34,091 bases of DNA from Equadaptatus sp045642965 (lineage in GTDB: Bacteria; Synergistota; Synergistia; Synergistales; Synergistaceae). The number at the start of each line of letters is the position of its first letter. The first letter of the stretch is position 1. Location: the NCBI GenBank assembly GCA_045642965.1, contig JAZUJX010000055.1, forward strand, positions 1 through 34,091, in the 5' to 3' direction. The position numbers were made by a program, and so were the translations under genes. The notes under the pieces were generated by a model. That model ran no database searches, was not told where the DNA came from, and saw only the letters and a list, made by a program, of their open reading frames with translations. Below are positions 13,783-21,808 of this stretch, one piece after another.

Positions 13783-15063
13783 ATGAATGAGCCGGAGAAA
13801 ATTCTCAGCATTCTGTCTGAGGAAATTGTTCCTGCTCAGGGCTGTACCGAGCCGATAGCCATTGCCTATGCGGGAGCAAAGCTGACGGAGGAGCTTGGCG
13901 GTGTACCTGACGAAGTTCGAGCGTATCTTTCAGGCAATATGATTAAGAACGTTAAGAGCGTTAAAATTCCTGCTTCGGGCGGTATGGTGGGTATTGAGGC
14001 GGCTGTTTCCATGGGTGTTCTGCTCGGAGACGCAGAGCAGGAAATGATGGTTATAGCAAATGCCGACCAAAGCAGACTGCCTGAGGTTGAAGCTTACGTG
14101 AAAGCCGGAAGGGTAAAGAGCTGTTTCGAGCATACCGACGAGAAACTTTACATAAGGCTTGAGGGTGTTAAAGGTTCTGACAAGGCTGTTGTTGAAATTC
14201 AGAAGTACCATACGAATATCACAAGGCTTGAAAAGAACGGCGTTTCCGAAAAGCTTGCGAAGGGCTGCGGTTCTTCAGACGAAAAGATAACGGACGATTC
14301 TTTTCTTACGATAGATTTGATTTACGATACCGCGAACAGCATAGAGCTTTCGCTGATAGAGCCTCTTTTTGATCAGGTAATCGAATATAACAGCGCGATT
14401 GCCGAAGAGGGACTGAAAAATCAGTGGGGTATCGGTATCGGCAAAACGATAAAGGAAGGTATAGAAGAGGGCGTCTACGGAAACGATCTCAAGAACAACA
14501 TCACCGCTTTTACCGCCGCCGGAAGCGACGCGCGTATGAACGGCTGCGCGATGCCCGTTATGACTACGTCAGGCAGCGGAAATCAGGGGATGACCTGCTC
14601 CCTGCCTGTGATAAAATTCTGCGAAATGAAGAGCATACCGCGCGACAGGCTTATTCGCGGACTTTTCTTCTCGCATCTTACCGCAATTCATATCAAGACG
14701 CTGATAGGCAGACTGTCGGCGTACTGCGGGGCAATGGCTTCCTGCGCGGGAGTGAGCGGAGCGTTCGCGTATCTTGACGGACTTCCGCTTGAGAAGATTA
14801 AAACAGCGGTTTCCAACACGCTTGGAACCGTTTCAGGCATCATCTGCGACGGGGCAAAGAGCTCCTGTGCCTGTAAAATCGCCGCCGGAATTTCATCGAC
14901 GTTTGACAGCTACGCCGCCGCAAAGAAGGGCAGGGCACTGCTTTCCGGCGAGGGCATAATCGGCGCAAGCGCTGAAAAGACGATAGAAAACGTTGGAACG
15001 CTTGCCGCGGAGGGAATGCTTGAAACCGACGAGGTAACAGTAAACATAATGATGAAAGAATAA
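13783..15063 (+). CDS. cyuA: L-cysteine desulfidase (CyuA/UPF0597 family)
   Basis: 426 residues. The family breaks L-cysteine into pyruvate, ammonia and sulfide using an iron-sulfur cluster and is related to iron-sulfur serine dehydratase. The Gln-Gly-Cys21-Thr-Glu-Pro motif at the N-terminus and Cys-Asp-Gly-Ala-Lys followed by further Cys near 365 are the family's cluster and active-site marks. The ATG at 13783 is taken rather than an upstream start because AGAGGGGGG precedes it and the family motif begins soon after. The symporter gene follows after 14 nt, which suggests uptake and degradation of the same amino acid. Serine or a related substrate is an alternative. Confidence 0.85.
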   Translation: MNEPEKILSILSEEIVPAQGCTEPIAIAYAGAKLTEELGGVPDEVRAYLSGNMIKNVKSVKIPASGGMVGIEAAVSMGVLLGDAEQEMMVIANADQSRLPEVEAYVKAGRVKSCFEHTDEKLYIRLEGVKGSDKAVVEIQKYHTNITRLEKNGVSEKLAKGCGSSDEKITDDSFLTIDLIYDTANSIELSLIEPLFDQVIEYNSAIAEEGLKNQWGIGIGKTIKEGIEEGVYGNDLKNNITAFTAAGSDARMNGCAMPVMTTSGSGNQGMTCSLPVIKFCEMKSIPRDRLIRGLFFSHLTAIHIKTLIGRLSAYCGAMASCAGVSGAFAYLDGLPLEKIKTAVSNTLGTVSGIICDGAKSSCACKIAAGISSTFDSYAAAKKGRALLSGEGIIGASAEKTIENVGTLAAEGMLETDEVTVNIMMKE

Positions 15064-15077
15064 AAGGAGATTGAGCA

Positions 15078-16250
15078 ATGTCAGAAAAAAAAGGATTTTT
15101 CAACAGTCTTATTTTCAAACTTGTGCTGGGTGTTGCGCTTGGCATAATCATTGGTCTGAACGTCGGGGAAAATACAATCGGCGTTATCAACACGGTTAAA
15201 TTTATACTCGGTCAGGTAATTTCATTTACGGTGCCTCTTATAGTTCTCGGCTTTATCGCGCCTGCCATCACTCAGCTCAAGGCAAACGCGAGCAAAATGC
15301 TCGGGGCGATGATTTCTCTTGCGTACGTTTCAACTGTTCTTGCCTGCCTTATGTCAATGACGGCGGGCTATCTGCTTATCCCTAAACTCAACATAGTTAC
15401 GAATCCCGAGGGACTTCGCGCAATTCCTGAACTGATTTTCAGGCTTGAAATTCCGGCGATTTTCCCTGTTATGACGGCTCTTGTGACTGCGCTGTTCCTC
15501 GGTATGGGTGTAATTTGGGCAAAGGCTGAGTATTTTGAGAAGCTGCTCAGCGAGTTTAACGATATAGTTCTTCAGCTCGTGCAGAAGATTATTATACCGA
15601 TTCTGCCGTTCTTTATCGCGGCGACCTTTGCGACGCTTGCGTACGAAGGCAGTATCACAAAGCAGGCGCCGGTATTCATCAAAATAATCCTTATAGTTAT
15701 GGTTATGCACTATATTTGGCTTACGGTGCTTTACCTTGCCGGCGGCGCCGTTTCCGGCAAAAATCCGTGGCACGTCATCAGAGAATACGGTCCCGCATAC
15801 CTGACGGCAGTCGGCACGATGTCCTCAGCCGCGACGCTTCCCGTGTCTCTTGGCTGCGCAAGAAAAACGCCGCTTTCCGACGAGGTCAGAGACTTTGCCA
15901 TTCCTATGGGTGCAACGGTTCATCTCTGCGGTTCGGCTCTGACGGTGACATTCTTTGTCATGACCATTTCACAGGTGCTTTACGGTCATATTCCTCCGTT
16001 CCCGACGATGCTTCTTTTCATTTTCCTGCTTGGAATTTTCGCGGTCGCCGCACCCGGAGTCCCCGGAGGAACAGTTATGGCTTCGCTCGGAATCGTTATA
16101 TCCGTACTCGGTTTTGACGATACGGGCACAGCTCTTTTGCTTACGATTTTCGCGCTTCAGGACAGCTTCGGTACAGCCTGCAACGTCGCCGCAGACCCGC
16201 CTCTTGCAATGATGCTTGACGGCATGTTCAACGGCAGGAAGAAAGAATAA
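15078..16250 (+). CDS. Dicarboxylate/amino acid:cation symporter (DAACS family)
   Basis: 390 residues, an inner-membrane protein with about eight transmembrane helices plus re-entrant loops. The Ser-rich hairpin motif of the family is visible as Gly-Thr-Met-Ser-Ser-Ala-Ala-Thr-Leu-Pro near 250. The cation- and substrate-binding stretch Met-Gly-Ala-Thr-Val-His-Leu-Cys-Gly-Ser-Ala near 276 follows. The length and motifs resemble the serine/threonine transporter SstT and the aspartate/glutamate carriers. Since it lies 14 nt behind the cysteine desulfidase gene, its substrate is inferred to be cysteine or a neutral amino acid. The ribosome site is AAGGAG. Confidence 0.88.
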   Translation: MSEKKGFFNSLIFKLVLGVALGIIIGLNVGENTIGVINTVKFILGQVISFTVPLIVLGFIAPAITQLKANASKMLGAMISLAYVSTVLACLMSMTAGYLLIPKLNIVTNPEGLRAIPELIFRLEIPAIFPVMTALVTALFLGMGVIWAKAEYFEKLLSEFNDIVLQLVQKIIIPILPFFIAATFATLAYEGSITKQAPVFIKIILIVMVMHYIWLTVLYLAGGAVSGKNPWHVIREYGPAYLTAVGTMSSAATLPVSLGCARKTPLSDEVRDFAIPMGATVHLCGSALTVTFFVMTISQVLYGHIPPFPTMLLFIFLLGIFAVAAPGVPGGTVMASLGIVISVLGFDDTGTALLLTIFALQDSFGTACNVAADPPLAMMLDGMFNGRKKE

Positions 16251-16263
16251 GAGTAAGGAGAGC

Positions 16264-16294
16264 GGCAGGGCGGCTGTGCCGTCCTGCCTTTTTT
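16264..16294 (+). terminator. Intrinsic terminator ending six bases before mtaB
   Basis: GGCAGG (16264-16269) pairs with CCTGCC (16283-16288) around CGGC-TGT-GCCG, followed by TTTTTT. It closes the cyuA-symporter unit. The ATG of mtaB lies at 16300, immediately after the T run. Confidence 0.85.
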
Positions 16295-16299
16295 AAGAC

Positions 16300-17616
16300 A
16301 TGTCCGGATTTTTAAGGAAAAAGCTTTTTTCAATAACGGTTCAGGGCTGCCGCACAAATCTCTACGAAGCGGACGCTATTCTTAACAGTCTTGAAAAACG
16401 GGGCGCTTATCATTACGAACAGCGCCCAGATTTTGCCGTTGTCGTCAGCTGCTCAATCACTGCGTCTGCTGACAGGAAATTCCGCAAGCTGGTGCGCAGA
16501 CTGCGCCGCGAGCATCCGGACATAGTTATTGTAGCGACAGGCTGCTGCGTCCAGCAGCTTACAGACGAGCAGCTTGACGAGCTTGGAATAGACATTGCCG
16601 TCGGTAACAGACAGAAATATCTTATTCCCGACCTGCTTGAAGAATATTTTGCGTGCGGAGGCAGACCGAGCGCCGCGTATGTTGATGATATACGAACGGA
16701 AGAAAGCTGGGACGCACTGCAGCTTGACGCGCCGCGGCTTCACACGAGAGCTTTTCTGAAGCTTCAGGACGGCTGCGACCATTTTTGCAGCTATTGCATA
16801 GTTCCGTTTGTGCGCGGCAGGTCTGTTCAGCGCGATTTTGACGACGCTCTTGAGGAAGCGAAGCGTATCGTTAAGGCAAAATGTCCCGAAATTGTGCTGA
16901 CCGGCGTTCATCTCGGACTTTACGAAAGACTGCCGGAGTTTGTACGCGCGCTTGGCGAAATCGACGGTCTGAAACGCATACGTTTCGGTTCTATCGAGCC
17001 TCTTGCCGTAACGGACGAGCTGCTTGACGTTCTTGCAGGTACTCCCGCTTTCTGCAGACATCTGCACGTGCCGCTCCAGAGCGGGGACGACGGCGTGCTT
17101 AAACTGATGAACCGCGGTTATACGGCGGCGGATTTTGCCCGTGCGGTTGAAAGGATAAGAAACAAGCTCGGAGAAACCGTTCACGTCAGCACAGATTTTA
17201 TGCTTGGCTTCCCGGGGGAAGATGACGCGGCGTTCAGGCGCAGTCTTGCGTTTGCCGAAGAAATGCGCTTCGGCAAAATGCACGTCTTTCCTTATTCTCC
17301 GCGCGGCGGAACTGCAGCGGCGGAGCGTTCCCGTGCCGGCGACGCGGAGGTCAGGCAGCGCGAGGAAATTACGCTTGAAACCGCCGGAAGGCTGCACCGC
17401 GAATACTGCTCTCAGTGGCTTAACCGCCCTGTTGAAATTCTGGTTGAGGAAGTAAAGGACGGAATTATGACGGGGCTTACGCCGGAATACGTGCGCGTTG
17501 CGGCAAAGGCGCCGGAAGAAATCAGGAAACGCGATTTCGTAAAGGTTGCGGCATCTGAATATTCAAACGGTGTTCTGACGGACGGAAGCGCTTCCTGGAA
17601 CGGGGAAGAGGATTAG
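16300..17616 (+). CDS. mtaB: tRNA t6A37 methylthiotransferase
   Basis: 438 residues, a radical-SAM enzyme that converts t6A37 to ms2t6A37 in certain tRNAs. The N-terminal UPF0004 domain shows Cys17 (Gln-Gly-Cys-Arg-Thr-Asn), Cys51 and Cys82, the ligands of the second iron-sulfur cluster. The radical-SAM triad is Cys159-x3-Cys163-x2-Cys166 in Asp-Gly-Cys-Asp-His-Phe-Cys-Ser-Tyr-Cys. A TRAM-like region ends the protein. The Gly-Cys-x-x-Asn and Cys-Ile-Val-Pro-Phe-x-Arg-Gly-Arg forms favour MtaB over MiaB or RimO. No Shine-Dalgarno site precedes the only possible ATG, which sits right after a terminator; a stop codon at 16294-16296 excludes an upstream start. Confidence 0.92.
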   Translation: MSGFLRKKLFSITVQGCRTNLYEADAILNSLEKRGAYHYEQRPDFAVVVSCSITASADRKFRKLVRRLRREHPDIVIVATGCCVQQLTDEQLDELGIDIAVGNRQKYLIPDLLEEYFACGGRPSAAYVDDIRTEESWDALQLDAPRLHTRAFLKLQDGCDHFCSYCIVPFVRGRSVQRDFDDALEEAKRIVKAKCPEIVLTGVHLGLYERLPEFVRALGEIDGLKRIRFGSIEPLAVTDELLDVLAGTPAFCRHLHVPLQSGDDGVLKLMNRGYTAADFARAVERIRNKLGETVHVSTDFMLGFPGEDDAAFRRSLAFAEEMRFGKMHVFPYSPRGGTAAAERSRAGDAEVRQREEITLETAGRLHREYCSQWLNRPVEILVEEVKDGIMTGLTPEYVRVAAKAPEEIRKRDFVKVAASEYSNGVLTDGSASWNGEED

Positions 17617-17658
17617 AAGGTATAAAATATTCACTTACAGCAGCTTTCACTTTTAAAG

Positions 17659-17677
17659 AAGTTCGGGTGAACTTTTT
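17659..17677 (+). terminator. Short intrinsic terminator after mtaB
   Basis: AAGTTC (17659-17664), loop GGGT, GAACTT (17669-17674), then TTTC. Short stem but perfect pairing. Confidence 0.6.
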
Positions 17678-17727
17678 CGGCTCCTGAGAATATAATTTAA
17701 AATTTTATAACACAGAAAGAAAAAGTG

Positions 17728-17736
17728 TGCTATAAT
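17728..17736 (+). promoter_or_regulatory. Extended -10 promoter of rpsU-yqeY
   Basis: TGC-TATAAT at 17728-17736 fits an extended -10 promoter (TGn then TATAAT). No -35 box is clear, which such promoters do not need. The start would be near 17743, about 64 nt before rpsU. Confidence 0.65.
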
Positions 17737-17806
17737 TACCAAATCGGAATTTTGATACATGCTGCTGCATCGTTGCGGCGGTTTTCCTGAAAGGGGGGAA
17801 CGTACG

Positions 17807-17995
17807 ATGACCACCATTACAAGACGTGACAACGAATCGATTGAAGACGCACTCAAACGCTTCAAACGTGAGGTCCGCAGGGTGGGCGTGCTTCGTGAGG
17901 CAAAGAAACATGAGCATTACGAAAAACCCAGCGAAATTAAAAAACGCAAAAAACAGGAAATGGCACGCAACAAGGGCAGGAGGTCGAGCTACTAA
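17807..17995 (+). CDS. rpsU: 30S ribosomal protein S21
   Basis: 62 residues, very basic. S21 binds the small subunit near the anti-Shine-Dalgarno end of 16S rRNA and helps initiation. The pattern Glu-Asp-Ala-Leu-Lys-Arg-Phe-Lys-Arg, then Arg-Glu-Ala-Lys-Lys-His-Glu-His-Tyr-Glu-Lys-Pro, then a Lys/Arg-rich tail is characteristic. The ATG at 17807 with AAGGGGGG upstream gives the usual length; an in-frame start at 17759 would add 16 unrelated residues. It is followed two nt later by yqeY, a conserved gene pair in many bacteria. Confidence 0.96.
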   Translation: MTTITRRDNESIEDALKRFKREVRRVGVLREAKKHEHYEKPSEIKKRKKQEMARNKGRRSSY

Positions 17996-17997
17996 TT

Positions 17998-18453
17998 ATG
18001 GCTCTGCTGTCTCAGATACAGTCTGACCTTGTTCAGGCTATGAAAGACAAGGACGATGTCAAACTTGCTGTCCTGCGTATGCTGAAATCAGCTGTGCAGC
18101 TCGCACAGGTTGAGAAAGGCAAGGATGCGGAATTTACCGATGACGACGTGCTTTTGATTGTCAGACGGCTCATAAAACAGCGCAGCGAAGCCGCAGAACT
18201 CTACAAGAGCGGCGGCGCAGCCGACAGGGCTGAAAGGGAGCTTGCGGAAGCAAAAATCCTTGAGGTCTATCAGCCGGCACAGCTCAAAGACGAAGAGCTT
18301 GAAAAGCTTGTCGCGGAAGCGGCACAGAGCGCAGGCGCTTCAGGTCCGAAGGACATGGGCAGGGTTATGGGCAAGGCAATGGCTGCCGTCAAAGGACAGG
18401 CGGACGGGAACAGGGTACGCCAGGCAGTTCAGAAATATTTGTCCTCGCTTTAA
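17998..18453 (+). CDS. yqeY: GatB/YqeY domain protein
   Basis: 151 residues, the normal length for stand-alone YqeY. The domain is shared with the tail of the GatB subunit of tRNA-dependent amidotransferases, where it contacts tRNA; the precise role of free YqeY is not settled. Typical stretches are Leu-Arg-Met-Leu-Lys-Ser-Ala near residue 25, Leu-Ile-Lys-Gln-Arg near 57, Gln-Pro-Ala-Gln-Leu near 91, and Lys-Asp-Met-Gly-Arg-Val-Met-Gly near 118. It starts two nt after rpsU. A strong terminator follows at 18461. Confidence 0.93.
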   Translation: MALLSQIQSDLVQAMKDKDDVKLAVLRMLKSAVQLAQVEKGKDAEFTDDDVLLIVRRLIKQRSEAAELYKSGGAADRAERELAEAKILEVYQPAQLKDEELEKLVAEAAQSAGASGPKDMGRVMGKAMAAVKGQADGNRVRQAVQKYLSSL

Positions 18454-18460
18454 CAGTATC

Positions 18461-18485
18461 AAAAACGCCGGTAACCGGCGTTTTT
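18461..18485 (+). terminator. Intrinsic terminator after yqeY
   Basis: AAAAACGCCGG pairs with CCGGCGTTTTT around a TAA loop (18461-18485), with more T bases following. Confidence 0.92.
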
Positions 18486-18520
18486 GTTTTTTGCGGGGAT
18501 ATTTATCCGGAGGTTTTGAA

Positions 18521-19237
18521 ATGAAGAAAAAAATTGCGCTGCTTGCGGCATTGATTTTTATGCTCGGTACGGCACAGGCACAGGCGCTGAACCTTATGGA
18601 TCTGCACAATTCGCCGCTGAAATCGCTCCTGGCGCTTCAGAAAGCGGCGAAAAAACATGACGTTGAAGCGTTTGAGAAATACGTGTCGCTTGACAGCTTT
18701 ATCAGCCGCGTATATGACGACGGAATAGCCGCTGTTTCGGAAAGCGGGAACTCCAAACTGATAACCTATGCTGCCATGACAGGAATTTACAGGCTGGTAA
18801 AGCCGCTTGCTGTGCCTTACGCTAAAAAATGCGTGCTTGAAAGAATTGCAGGAGACGATGCGGAACAGGAAACGCCGGAACAGGAGAGTACACCGTCCCA
18901 TAAAAGCGGTATTAAGGAGAAGGCGCTGGACGCGGCGGACAGACTGCTTGACAGAGCCGGTGACGGGGCAAGGGAACTTATTGAAAAGGTCAATCCCGCA
19001 AATCTATTGAAGGAAACTATTGATTTTGACCACAGCGAGATTAAAAAAGTCGCGACGCACCAAAAAGACAAAAACGGGGCGCTTGTAGCGGTTACGGTTT
19101 ACAATACGGAGCTGGATCAGAATTTTGTGCTGAGACTTAAGCTCGAGCCCTTGGGGAAACGTGGCTGGAGAGTCATTGAACCTGTTGATTTCAAGGATTA
19201 CGTGCTTGCCGTGGACAGGGCAAAAAAAACAAAATAG
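18521..19237 (+). CDS. Exported DUF2939-like protein
   Basis: 238 residues with a signal peptide (Met-Lys-Lys-Lys, hydrophobic core, Ala-Gln-Ala end near residue 22). The region after it, Lys-Lys-His-Asp-Val-Glu-Ala-Phe-Glu-Lys-Tyr-Val near residue 45, matches the pattern of DUF2939 proteins, whose function is unknown. A polar linker rich in Glu, Gln and Pro (about 110-130) separates a helical N-terminal half from a C-terminal half with beta character. The start at 18521 is supported by CCGGAGG upstream; a longer in-frame reading from 18242 runs through yqeY and its terminator and is rejected. No promoter is obvious between the terminator and the ATG. Confidence 0.7.
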   Translation: MKKKIALLAALIFMLGTAQAQALNLMDLHNSPLKSLLALQKAAKKHDVEAFEKYVSLDSFISRVYDDGIAAVSESGNSKLITYAAMTGIYRLVKPLAVPYAKKCVLERIAGDDAEQETPEQESTPSHKSGIKEKALDAADRLLDRAGDGARELIEKVNPANLLKETIDFDHSEIKKVATHQKDKNGALVAVTVYNTELDQNFVLRLKLEPLGKRGWRVIEPVDFKDYVLAVDRAKKTK

Positions 19238-19241
19238 GTAC

Positions 19242-19270
19242 TTTACATTAGAAAAATTTATGGCTACAAT
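19242..19270 (+). promoter_or_regulatory. Sigma70-type promoter of the permease-racemase unit
   Basis: TTTACA (19242-19247), a 17-nt spacer and TACAAT (19265-19270). The start would be near 19277, with a leader of about 40 nt. Confidence 0.75.
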
Positions 19271-19317
19271 ATACACACTGTAACAGCACCATAAAATCCT
19301 TAAGGAGATGTTCAGTT

Positions 19318-20358
19318 ATGAAACTTGGAGAAGTCCCTATTCTTGATACCCTCAAGAAGATCCCCGGCGGAATCATGTTTATCCCGCTCCTCGTCGGCGC
19401 GACGATCAACACGTTCTTCCCGGCACTCGTTGACCCGAAGGTTACGACTACAATAGCCGGCTCACTTTGGGTAAAATGGTTCAAAGAAGGCGCGCTCTGC
19501 CTTATCGCAATGCTTCTCGTCTGCACCGGAGCGCAGATTTCCTTCAAGAGCTCACCGATGGCATTCTACAAAGGAATGGTCATTAATTTCAGCAAAGTCA
19601 TCCTCGGCGTTGTCCCTGCAATGATCGTTGGCCGTCTCTACGGACCTACGGGAACAGTCTGCGGACTTTCAGCACTCGCGCTCGTCAACATGTCCAACTC
19701 AAACGGCGGACTCTACGGTGGACTCGTTTCACATTACGGCGACAAGGAAGACCTCGGAGCCCTCGCAATCATCTCGACAAACGACGGCCCGTTCTATGAA
19801 ATGTGCTCACTCGCAGGCGCAGGCGTTGCCGTTATTCCTTGGCAGATGCTCCTTGCAACGATCGCACCGGTTCTCTTTGGTATGCTTCTTGGCAACCTTG
19901 ACAAGAAAATGGCGAAATTCCTTGAACCGGGTATCTTCATTTCAATCTTCCTCTTCTCATTCCCGCTCGGCTGCGGCCTCAACTTCGGTAAGGCAATCGC
20001 TGCAGGCGGCCCCGGCGTACTCCTTGCACTTCTTACGCTTCTCATCACCGGTGTCGGCGGCTATTTCCTCTACATGATCTTCATTCCGAAGAAACACCGC
20101 GTTACGTGCGTACCGGGAGCAGCTGTCGGTTCAATCGCAGGAAACGCAGTCGCAACCCCGGCGGCAATCGCCTCGGCAGACCCGCGTTTTGCACCGGTTC
20201 TTGAATCAGCAACCATCCAGGTTGTAGCAGCAATCCTCATCTGCGCAGTCTGCTGCCCGATCCTCTGCAACTTCCTCTTCAAACTTGAGGAAAAAGCAAC
20301 GGGTCACAAAATCAACCTCGAAGGTGTTGACTACACGGAAGAAGAACACAAGATCTAG
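19318..20358 (+). CDS. 2-keto-3-deoxygluconate permease family transporter
   Basis: 346 residues, an inner-membrane transporter with about ten hydrophobic segments. The opening Lys-Lys-Ile-Pro-Gly-Gly-Ile-Met-Phe-Ile-Pro-Leu, the Asn-Ser-Asn-Gly-Gly-Leu-Tyr near 123 and Thr-Asn-Asp-Gly-Pro-Phe near 152 are characteristic of KdgT carriers, which take up 2-keto-3-deoxygluconate with protons. The ATG follows AAGGAG. The neighbour is a LarA-type racemase rather than pectin- or KDG-degrading enzymes, so the true substrate may be another hydroxy acid. Codon choice here favours C-ending codons more than in neighbouring genes, which suggests high expression. Confidence 0.9.
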   Translation: MKLGEVPILDTLKKIPGGIMFIPLLVGATINTFFPALVDPKVTTTIAGSLWVKWFKEGALCLIAMLLVCTGAQISFKSSPMAFYKGMVINFSKVILGVVPAMIVGRLYGPTGTVCGLSALALVNMSNSNGGLYGGLVSHYGDKEDLGALAIISTNDGPFYEMCSLAGAGVAVIPWQMLLATIAPVLFGMLLGNLDKKMAKFLEPGIFISIFLFSFPLGCGLNFGKAIAAGGPGVLLALLTLLITGVGGYFLYMIFIPKKHRVTCVPGAAVGSIAGNAVATPAAIASADPRFAPVLESATIQVVAAILICAVCCPILCNFLFKLEEKATGHKINLEGVDYTEEEHKI

Positions 20359-20395
20359 TTCTTTACTGTTCTCAGCATTTAACGCTTAACAACCG

Positions 20396-20436
20396 GGGGC
20401 GTGCAGCGGCTTTAATGCCCTGCACGCTCCTTTCTT
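20396..20436 (+). terminator. Hairpin between permease and racemase genes (partial terminator or attenuator)
   Basis: GCGTGCAG (20399-20406) pairs with CTGCACGC (20420-20427), and an inner GGC/GCC pair encloses TTTAAT. The T tract after it is broken (TTTCTT), so read-through into the racemase gene is likely. It may set the ratio of the two products. Confidence 0.65.
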
Positions 20437-20455
20437 AAAACAAGGAGGCAGAAAC

Positions 20456-21715
20456 ATGCTTATAAAACTCCCCTACGGACATCAGGAACTTGAATACGAT
20501 TTCCCTGAAAATTCAGGTGTAATAACCTCAAACATAGACAAACTCGCAGGAACGAAATCAGGACTTGAACTCGTTAAAGAAGCAATGGACAACCCCATTG
20601 ACTCTGCGCCGCTTTATGAAATCGCAAAGGGAAAGAAAACCTGCACGATTATCATATCCGACCACACGCGCCCTGTTCCGAGCAAAGACATTCTCCCCAA
20701 CATGCTCCGCGAACTCCGTCAGGGCAGCCCCGATATTGACATCACGCTTCTCGTAGCGACAGGCTGCCACCGCGAAACGACAAAGGACGAGCTTCGCGGC
20801 AAACTCGGCGACGAAATTTTTGAAAACGAAAAAATAATCGTTCACGACTGTGACAAAAACTGCGTGAACATCGGAACGCTTCCTTCAGGCGCGCCGCTCG
20901 TAATAGATAAAGCTGCGGTCGAAACCGACCTGCTTGTGGCGGAAGGCTTTATTGAGCCGCACTTCTTCGCCGGCTTCTCAGGCGGAAGAAAATCAATTCT
21001 CCCCGGCGTATGCGACAGGGTAACTGTTGTTGGAAACCATTGCAGCAAATTTATCGACAGCGAATACTCGCGTACCGGCATTCTTGACAACAACCCGATT
21101 CATACAGACATGATAGAAGCCGCGCGTCTTGCGAAGCTTGCCTACATAGTCAACGTCATAGTTGACGAAGCGCACAAAACGGTCGCGGCTTTCGCCGGCA
21201 ACCCCGTTACGGCGCACCGTGCAGGCTGCGATTTCCTCGACAGCTACTGCAAGGTTTCGCCTGTACCCGGCGACATAGTCGTAACAACCAACGGCGGAGC
21301 GCCGCTTGACCAGAACATTTACCAGTGCGTCAAGAGTATGACGGCGGCCGAAGCCAGCGCCGCCGAAGGCGCGGTGATTATTGTCTGCGCAGAATGTGCC
21401 GACGGCATGGGCGGAGCGAATTTCTACAAACAGCTTGCAGGCTGCAAAGACGCCCAGTCGCTGTACGATGAATTTATGGCAACGCCTATGGACCAGACTC
21501 CGCCAGACCAGTGGCAGAGCCAGGTGCTTGCAAGAATTCTTATCAACCACGAAGTAATCTTTGTTTCGCGCGAACCGCTCCGCAAAGAGCTTACGGATAT
21601 GAAAATGAGCTTCGCACCGTCGCTTGACGAAGCAATGGAAATGGCATTTGCCAAGAAAGGCAAGGACGCAAAGGTTACAGTAATCCCCAACGGAATTTCA
21701 GTAATAGTCAAATAA
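20456..21715 (+). CDS. LarA-family nickel-dependent racemase/epimerase
   Basis: 419 residues. LarA and its relatives use a nickel-pincer nucleotide to racemise or epimerise alpha-hydroxy acids. All four key residues of lactate racemase can be aligned: His105 (Thr-Gly-Cys-His-Arg), His169 (Ile-Glu-Pro-His-Phe), Lys179 (Gly-Gly-Arg-Lys-Ser) and His195 (Gly-Asn-His). The nucleotide-binding part includes Ser-Asp-His-Thr-Arg-Pro near 68-73. The family also contains malate, phenyllactate and gluconate enzymes, so lactate is not assured. The pincer-building genes larB, larC and larE are not in the window. The start follows AAGGAGG by seven nt. Cotranscription with the KdgT-type permease is inferred. 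Confidence 0.88.
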   Translation: MLIKLPYGHQELEYDFPENSGVITSNIDKLAGTKSGLELVKEAMDNPIDSAPLYEIAKGKKTCTIIISDHTRPVPSKDILPNMLRELRQGSPDIDITLLVATGCHRETTKDELRGKLGDEIFENEKIIVHDCDKNCVNIGTLPSGAPLVIDKAAVETDLLVAEGFIEPHFFAGFSGGRKSILPGVCDRVTVVGNHCSKFIDSEYSRTGILDNNPIHTDMIEAARLAKLAYIVNVIVDEAHKTVAAFAGNPVTAHRAGCDFLDSYCKVSPVPGDIVVTTNGGAPLDQNIYQCVKSMTAAEASAAEGAVIIVCAECADGMGGANFYKQLAGCKDAQSLYDEFMATPMDQTPPDQWQSQVLARILINHEVIFVSREPLRKELTDMKMSFAPSLDEAMEMAFAKKGKDAKVTVIPNGISVIVK

Positions 21716-21730
21716 GCAGCCAGCAGTTTT

Positions 21731-21761
21731 AAAGGACCCTGCCCGGCAGGGTCCTTTTTTT
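21731..21761 (+). terminator. Intrinsic terminator after the racemase gene
   Basis: AAAGGACCCTG (21731-21741) pairs perfectly with CAGGGTCCTTT (21747-21757), followed by T bases. Confidence 0.95.
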
Positions 21762-21773
21762 GTATTAAACTGC

Positions 21774-21802
21774 TTGACCAATTTATGCGTGTGGCTTAAA
21801 AT
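21774..21802 (+). promoter_or_regulatory. Sigma70-type promoter of corA
   Basis: TTGACC (21774-21779), a 17-nt spacer and TAAAAT (21797-21802). Transcription near 21809 leaves about 243 nt of untranslated leader. Confidence 0.8.
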
Positions 21803-21808
21803 CTGTAG

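Noticed and set aside
16453..17397. Long minus-strand reading frame of 314 codons opposite mtaB
   Set aside because: It lies wholly opposite a clear radical-SAM gene, has no ribosome site or recognisable domain, and its composition mirrors the codon bias of mtaB.
18242..18520. Upstream extension of the DUF2939-like protein
   Set aside because: It reads through yqeY and a strong terminator, and would bury the signal peptide inside the protein.
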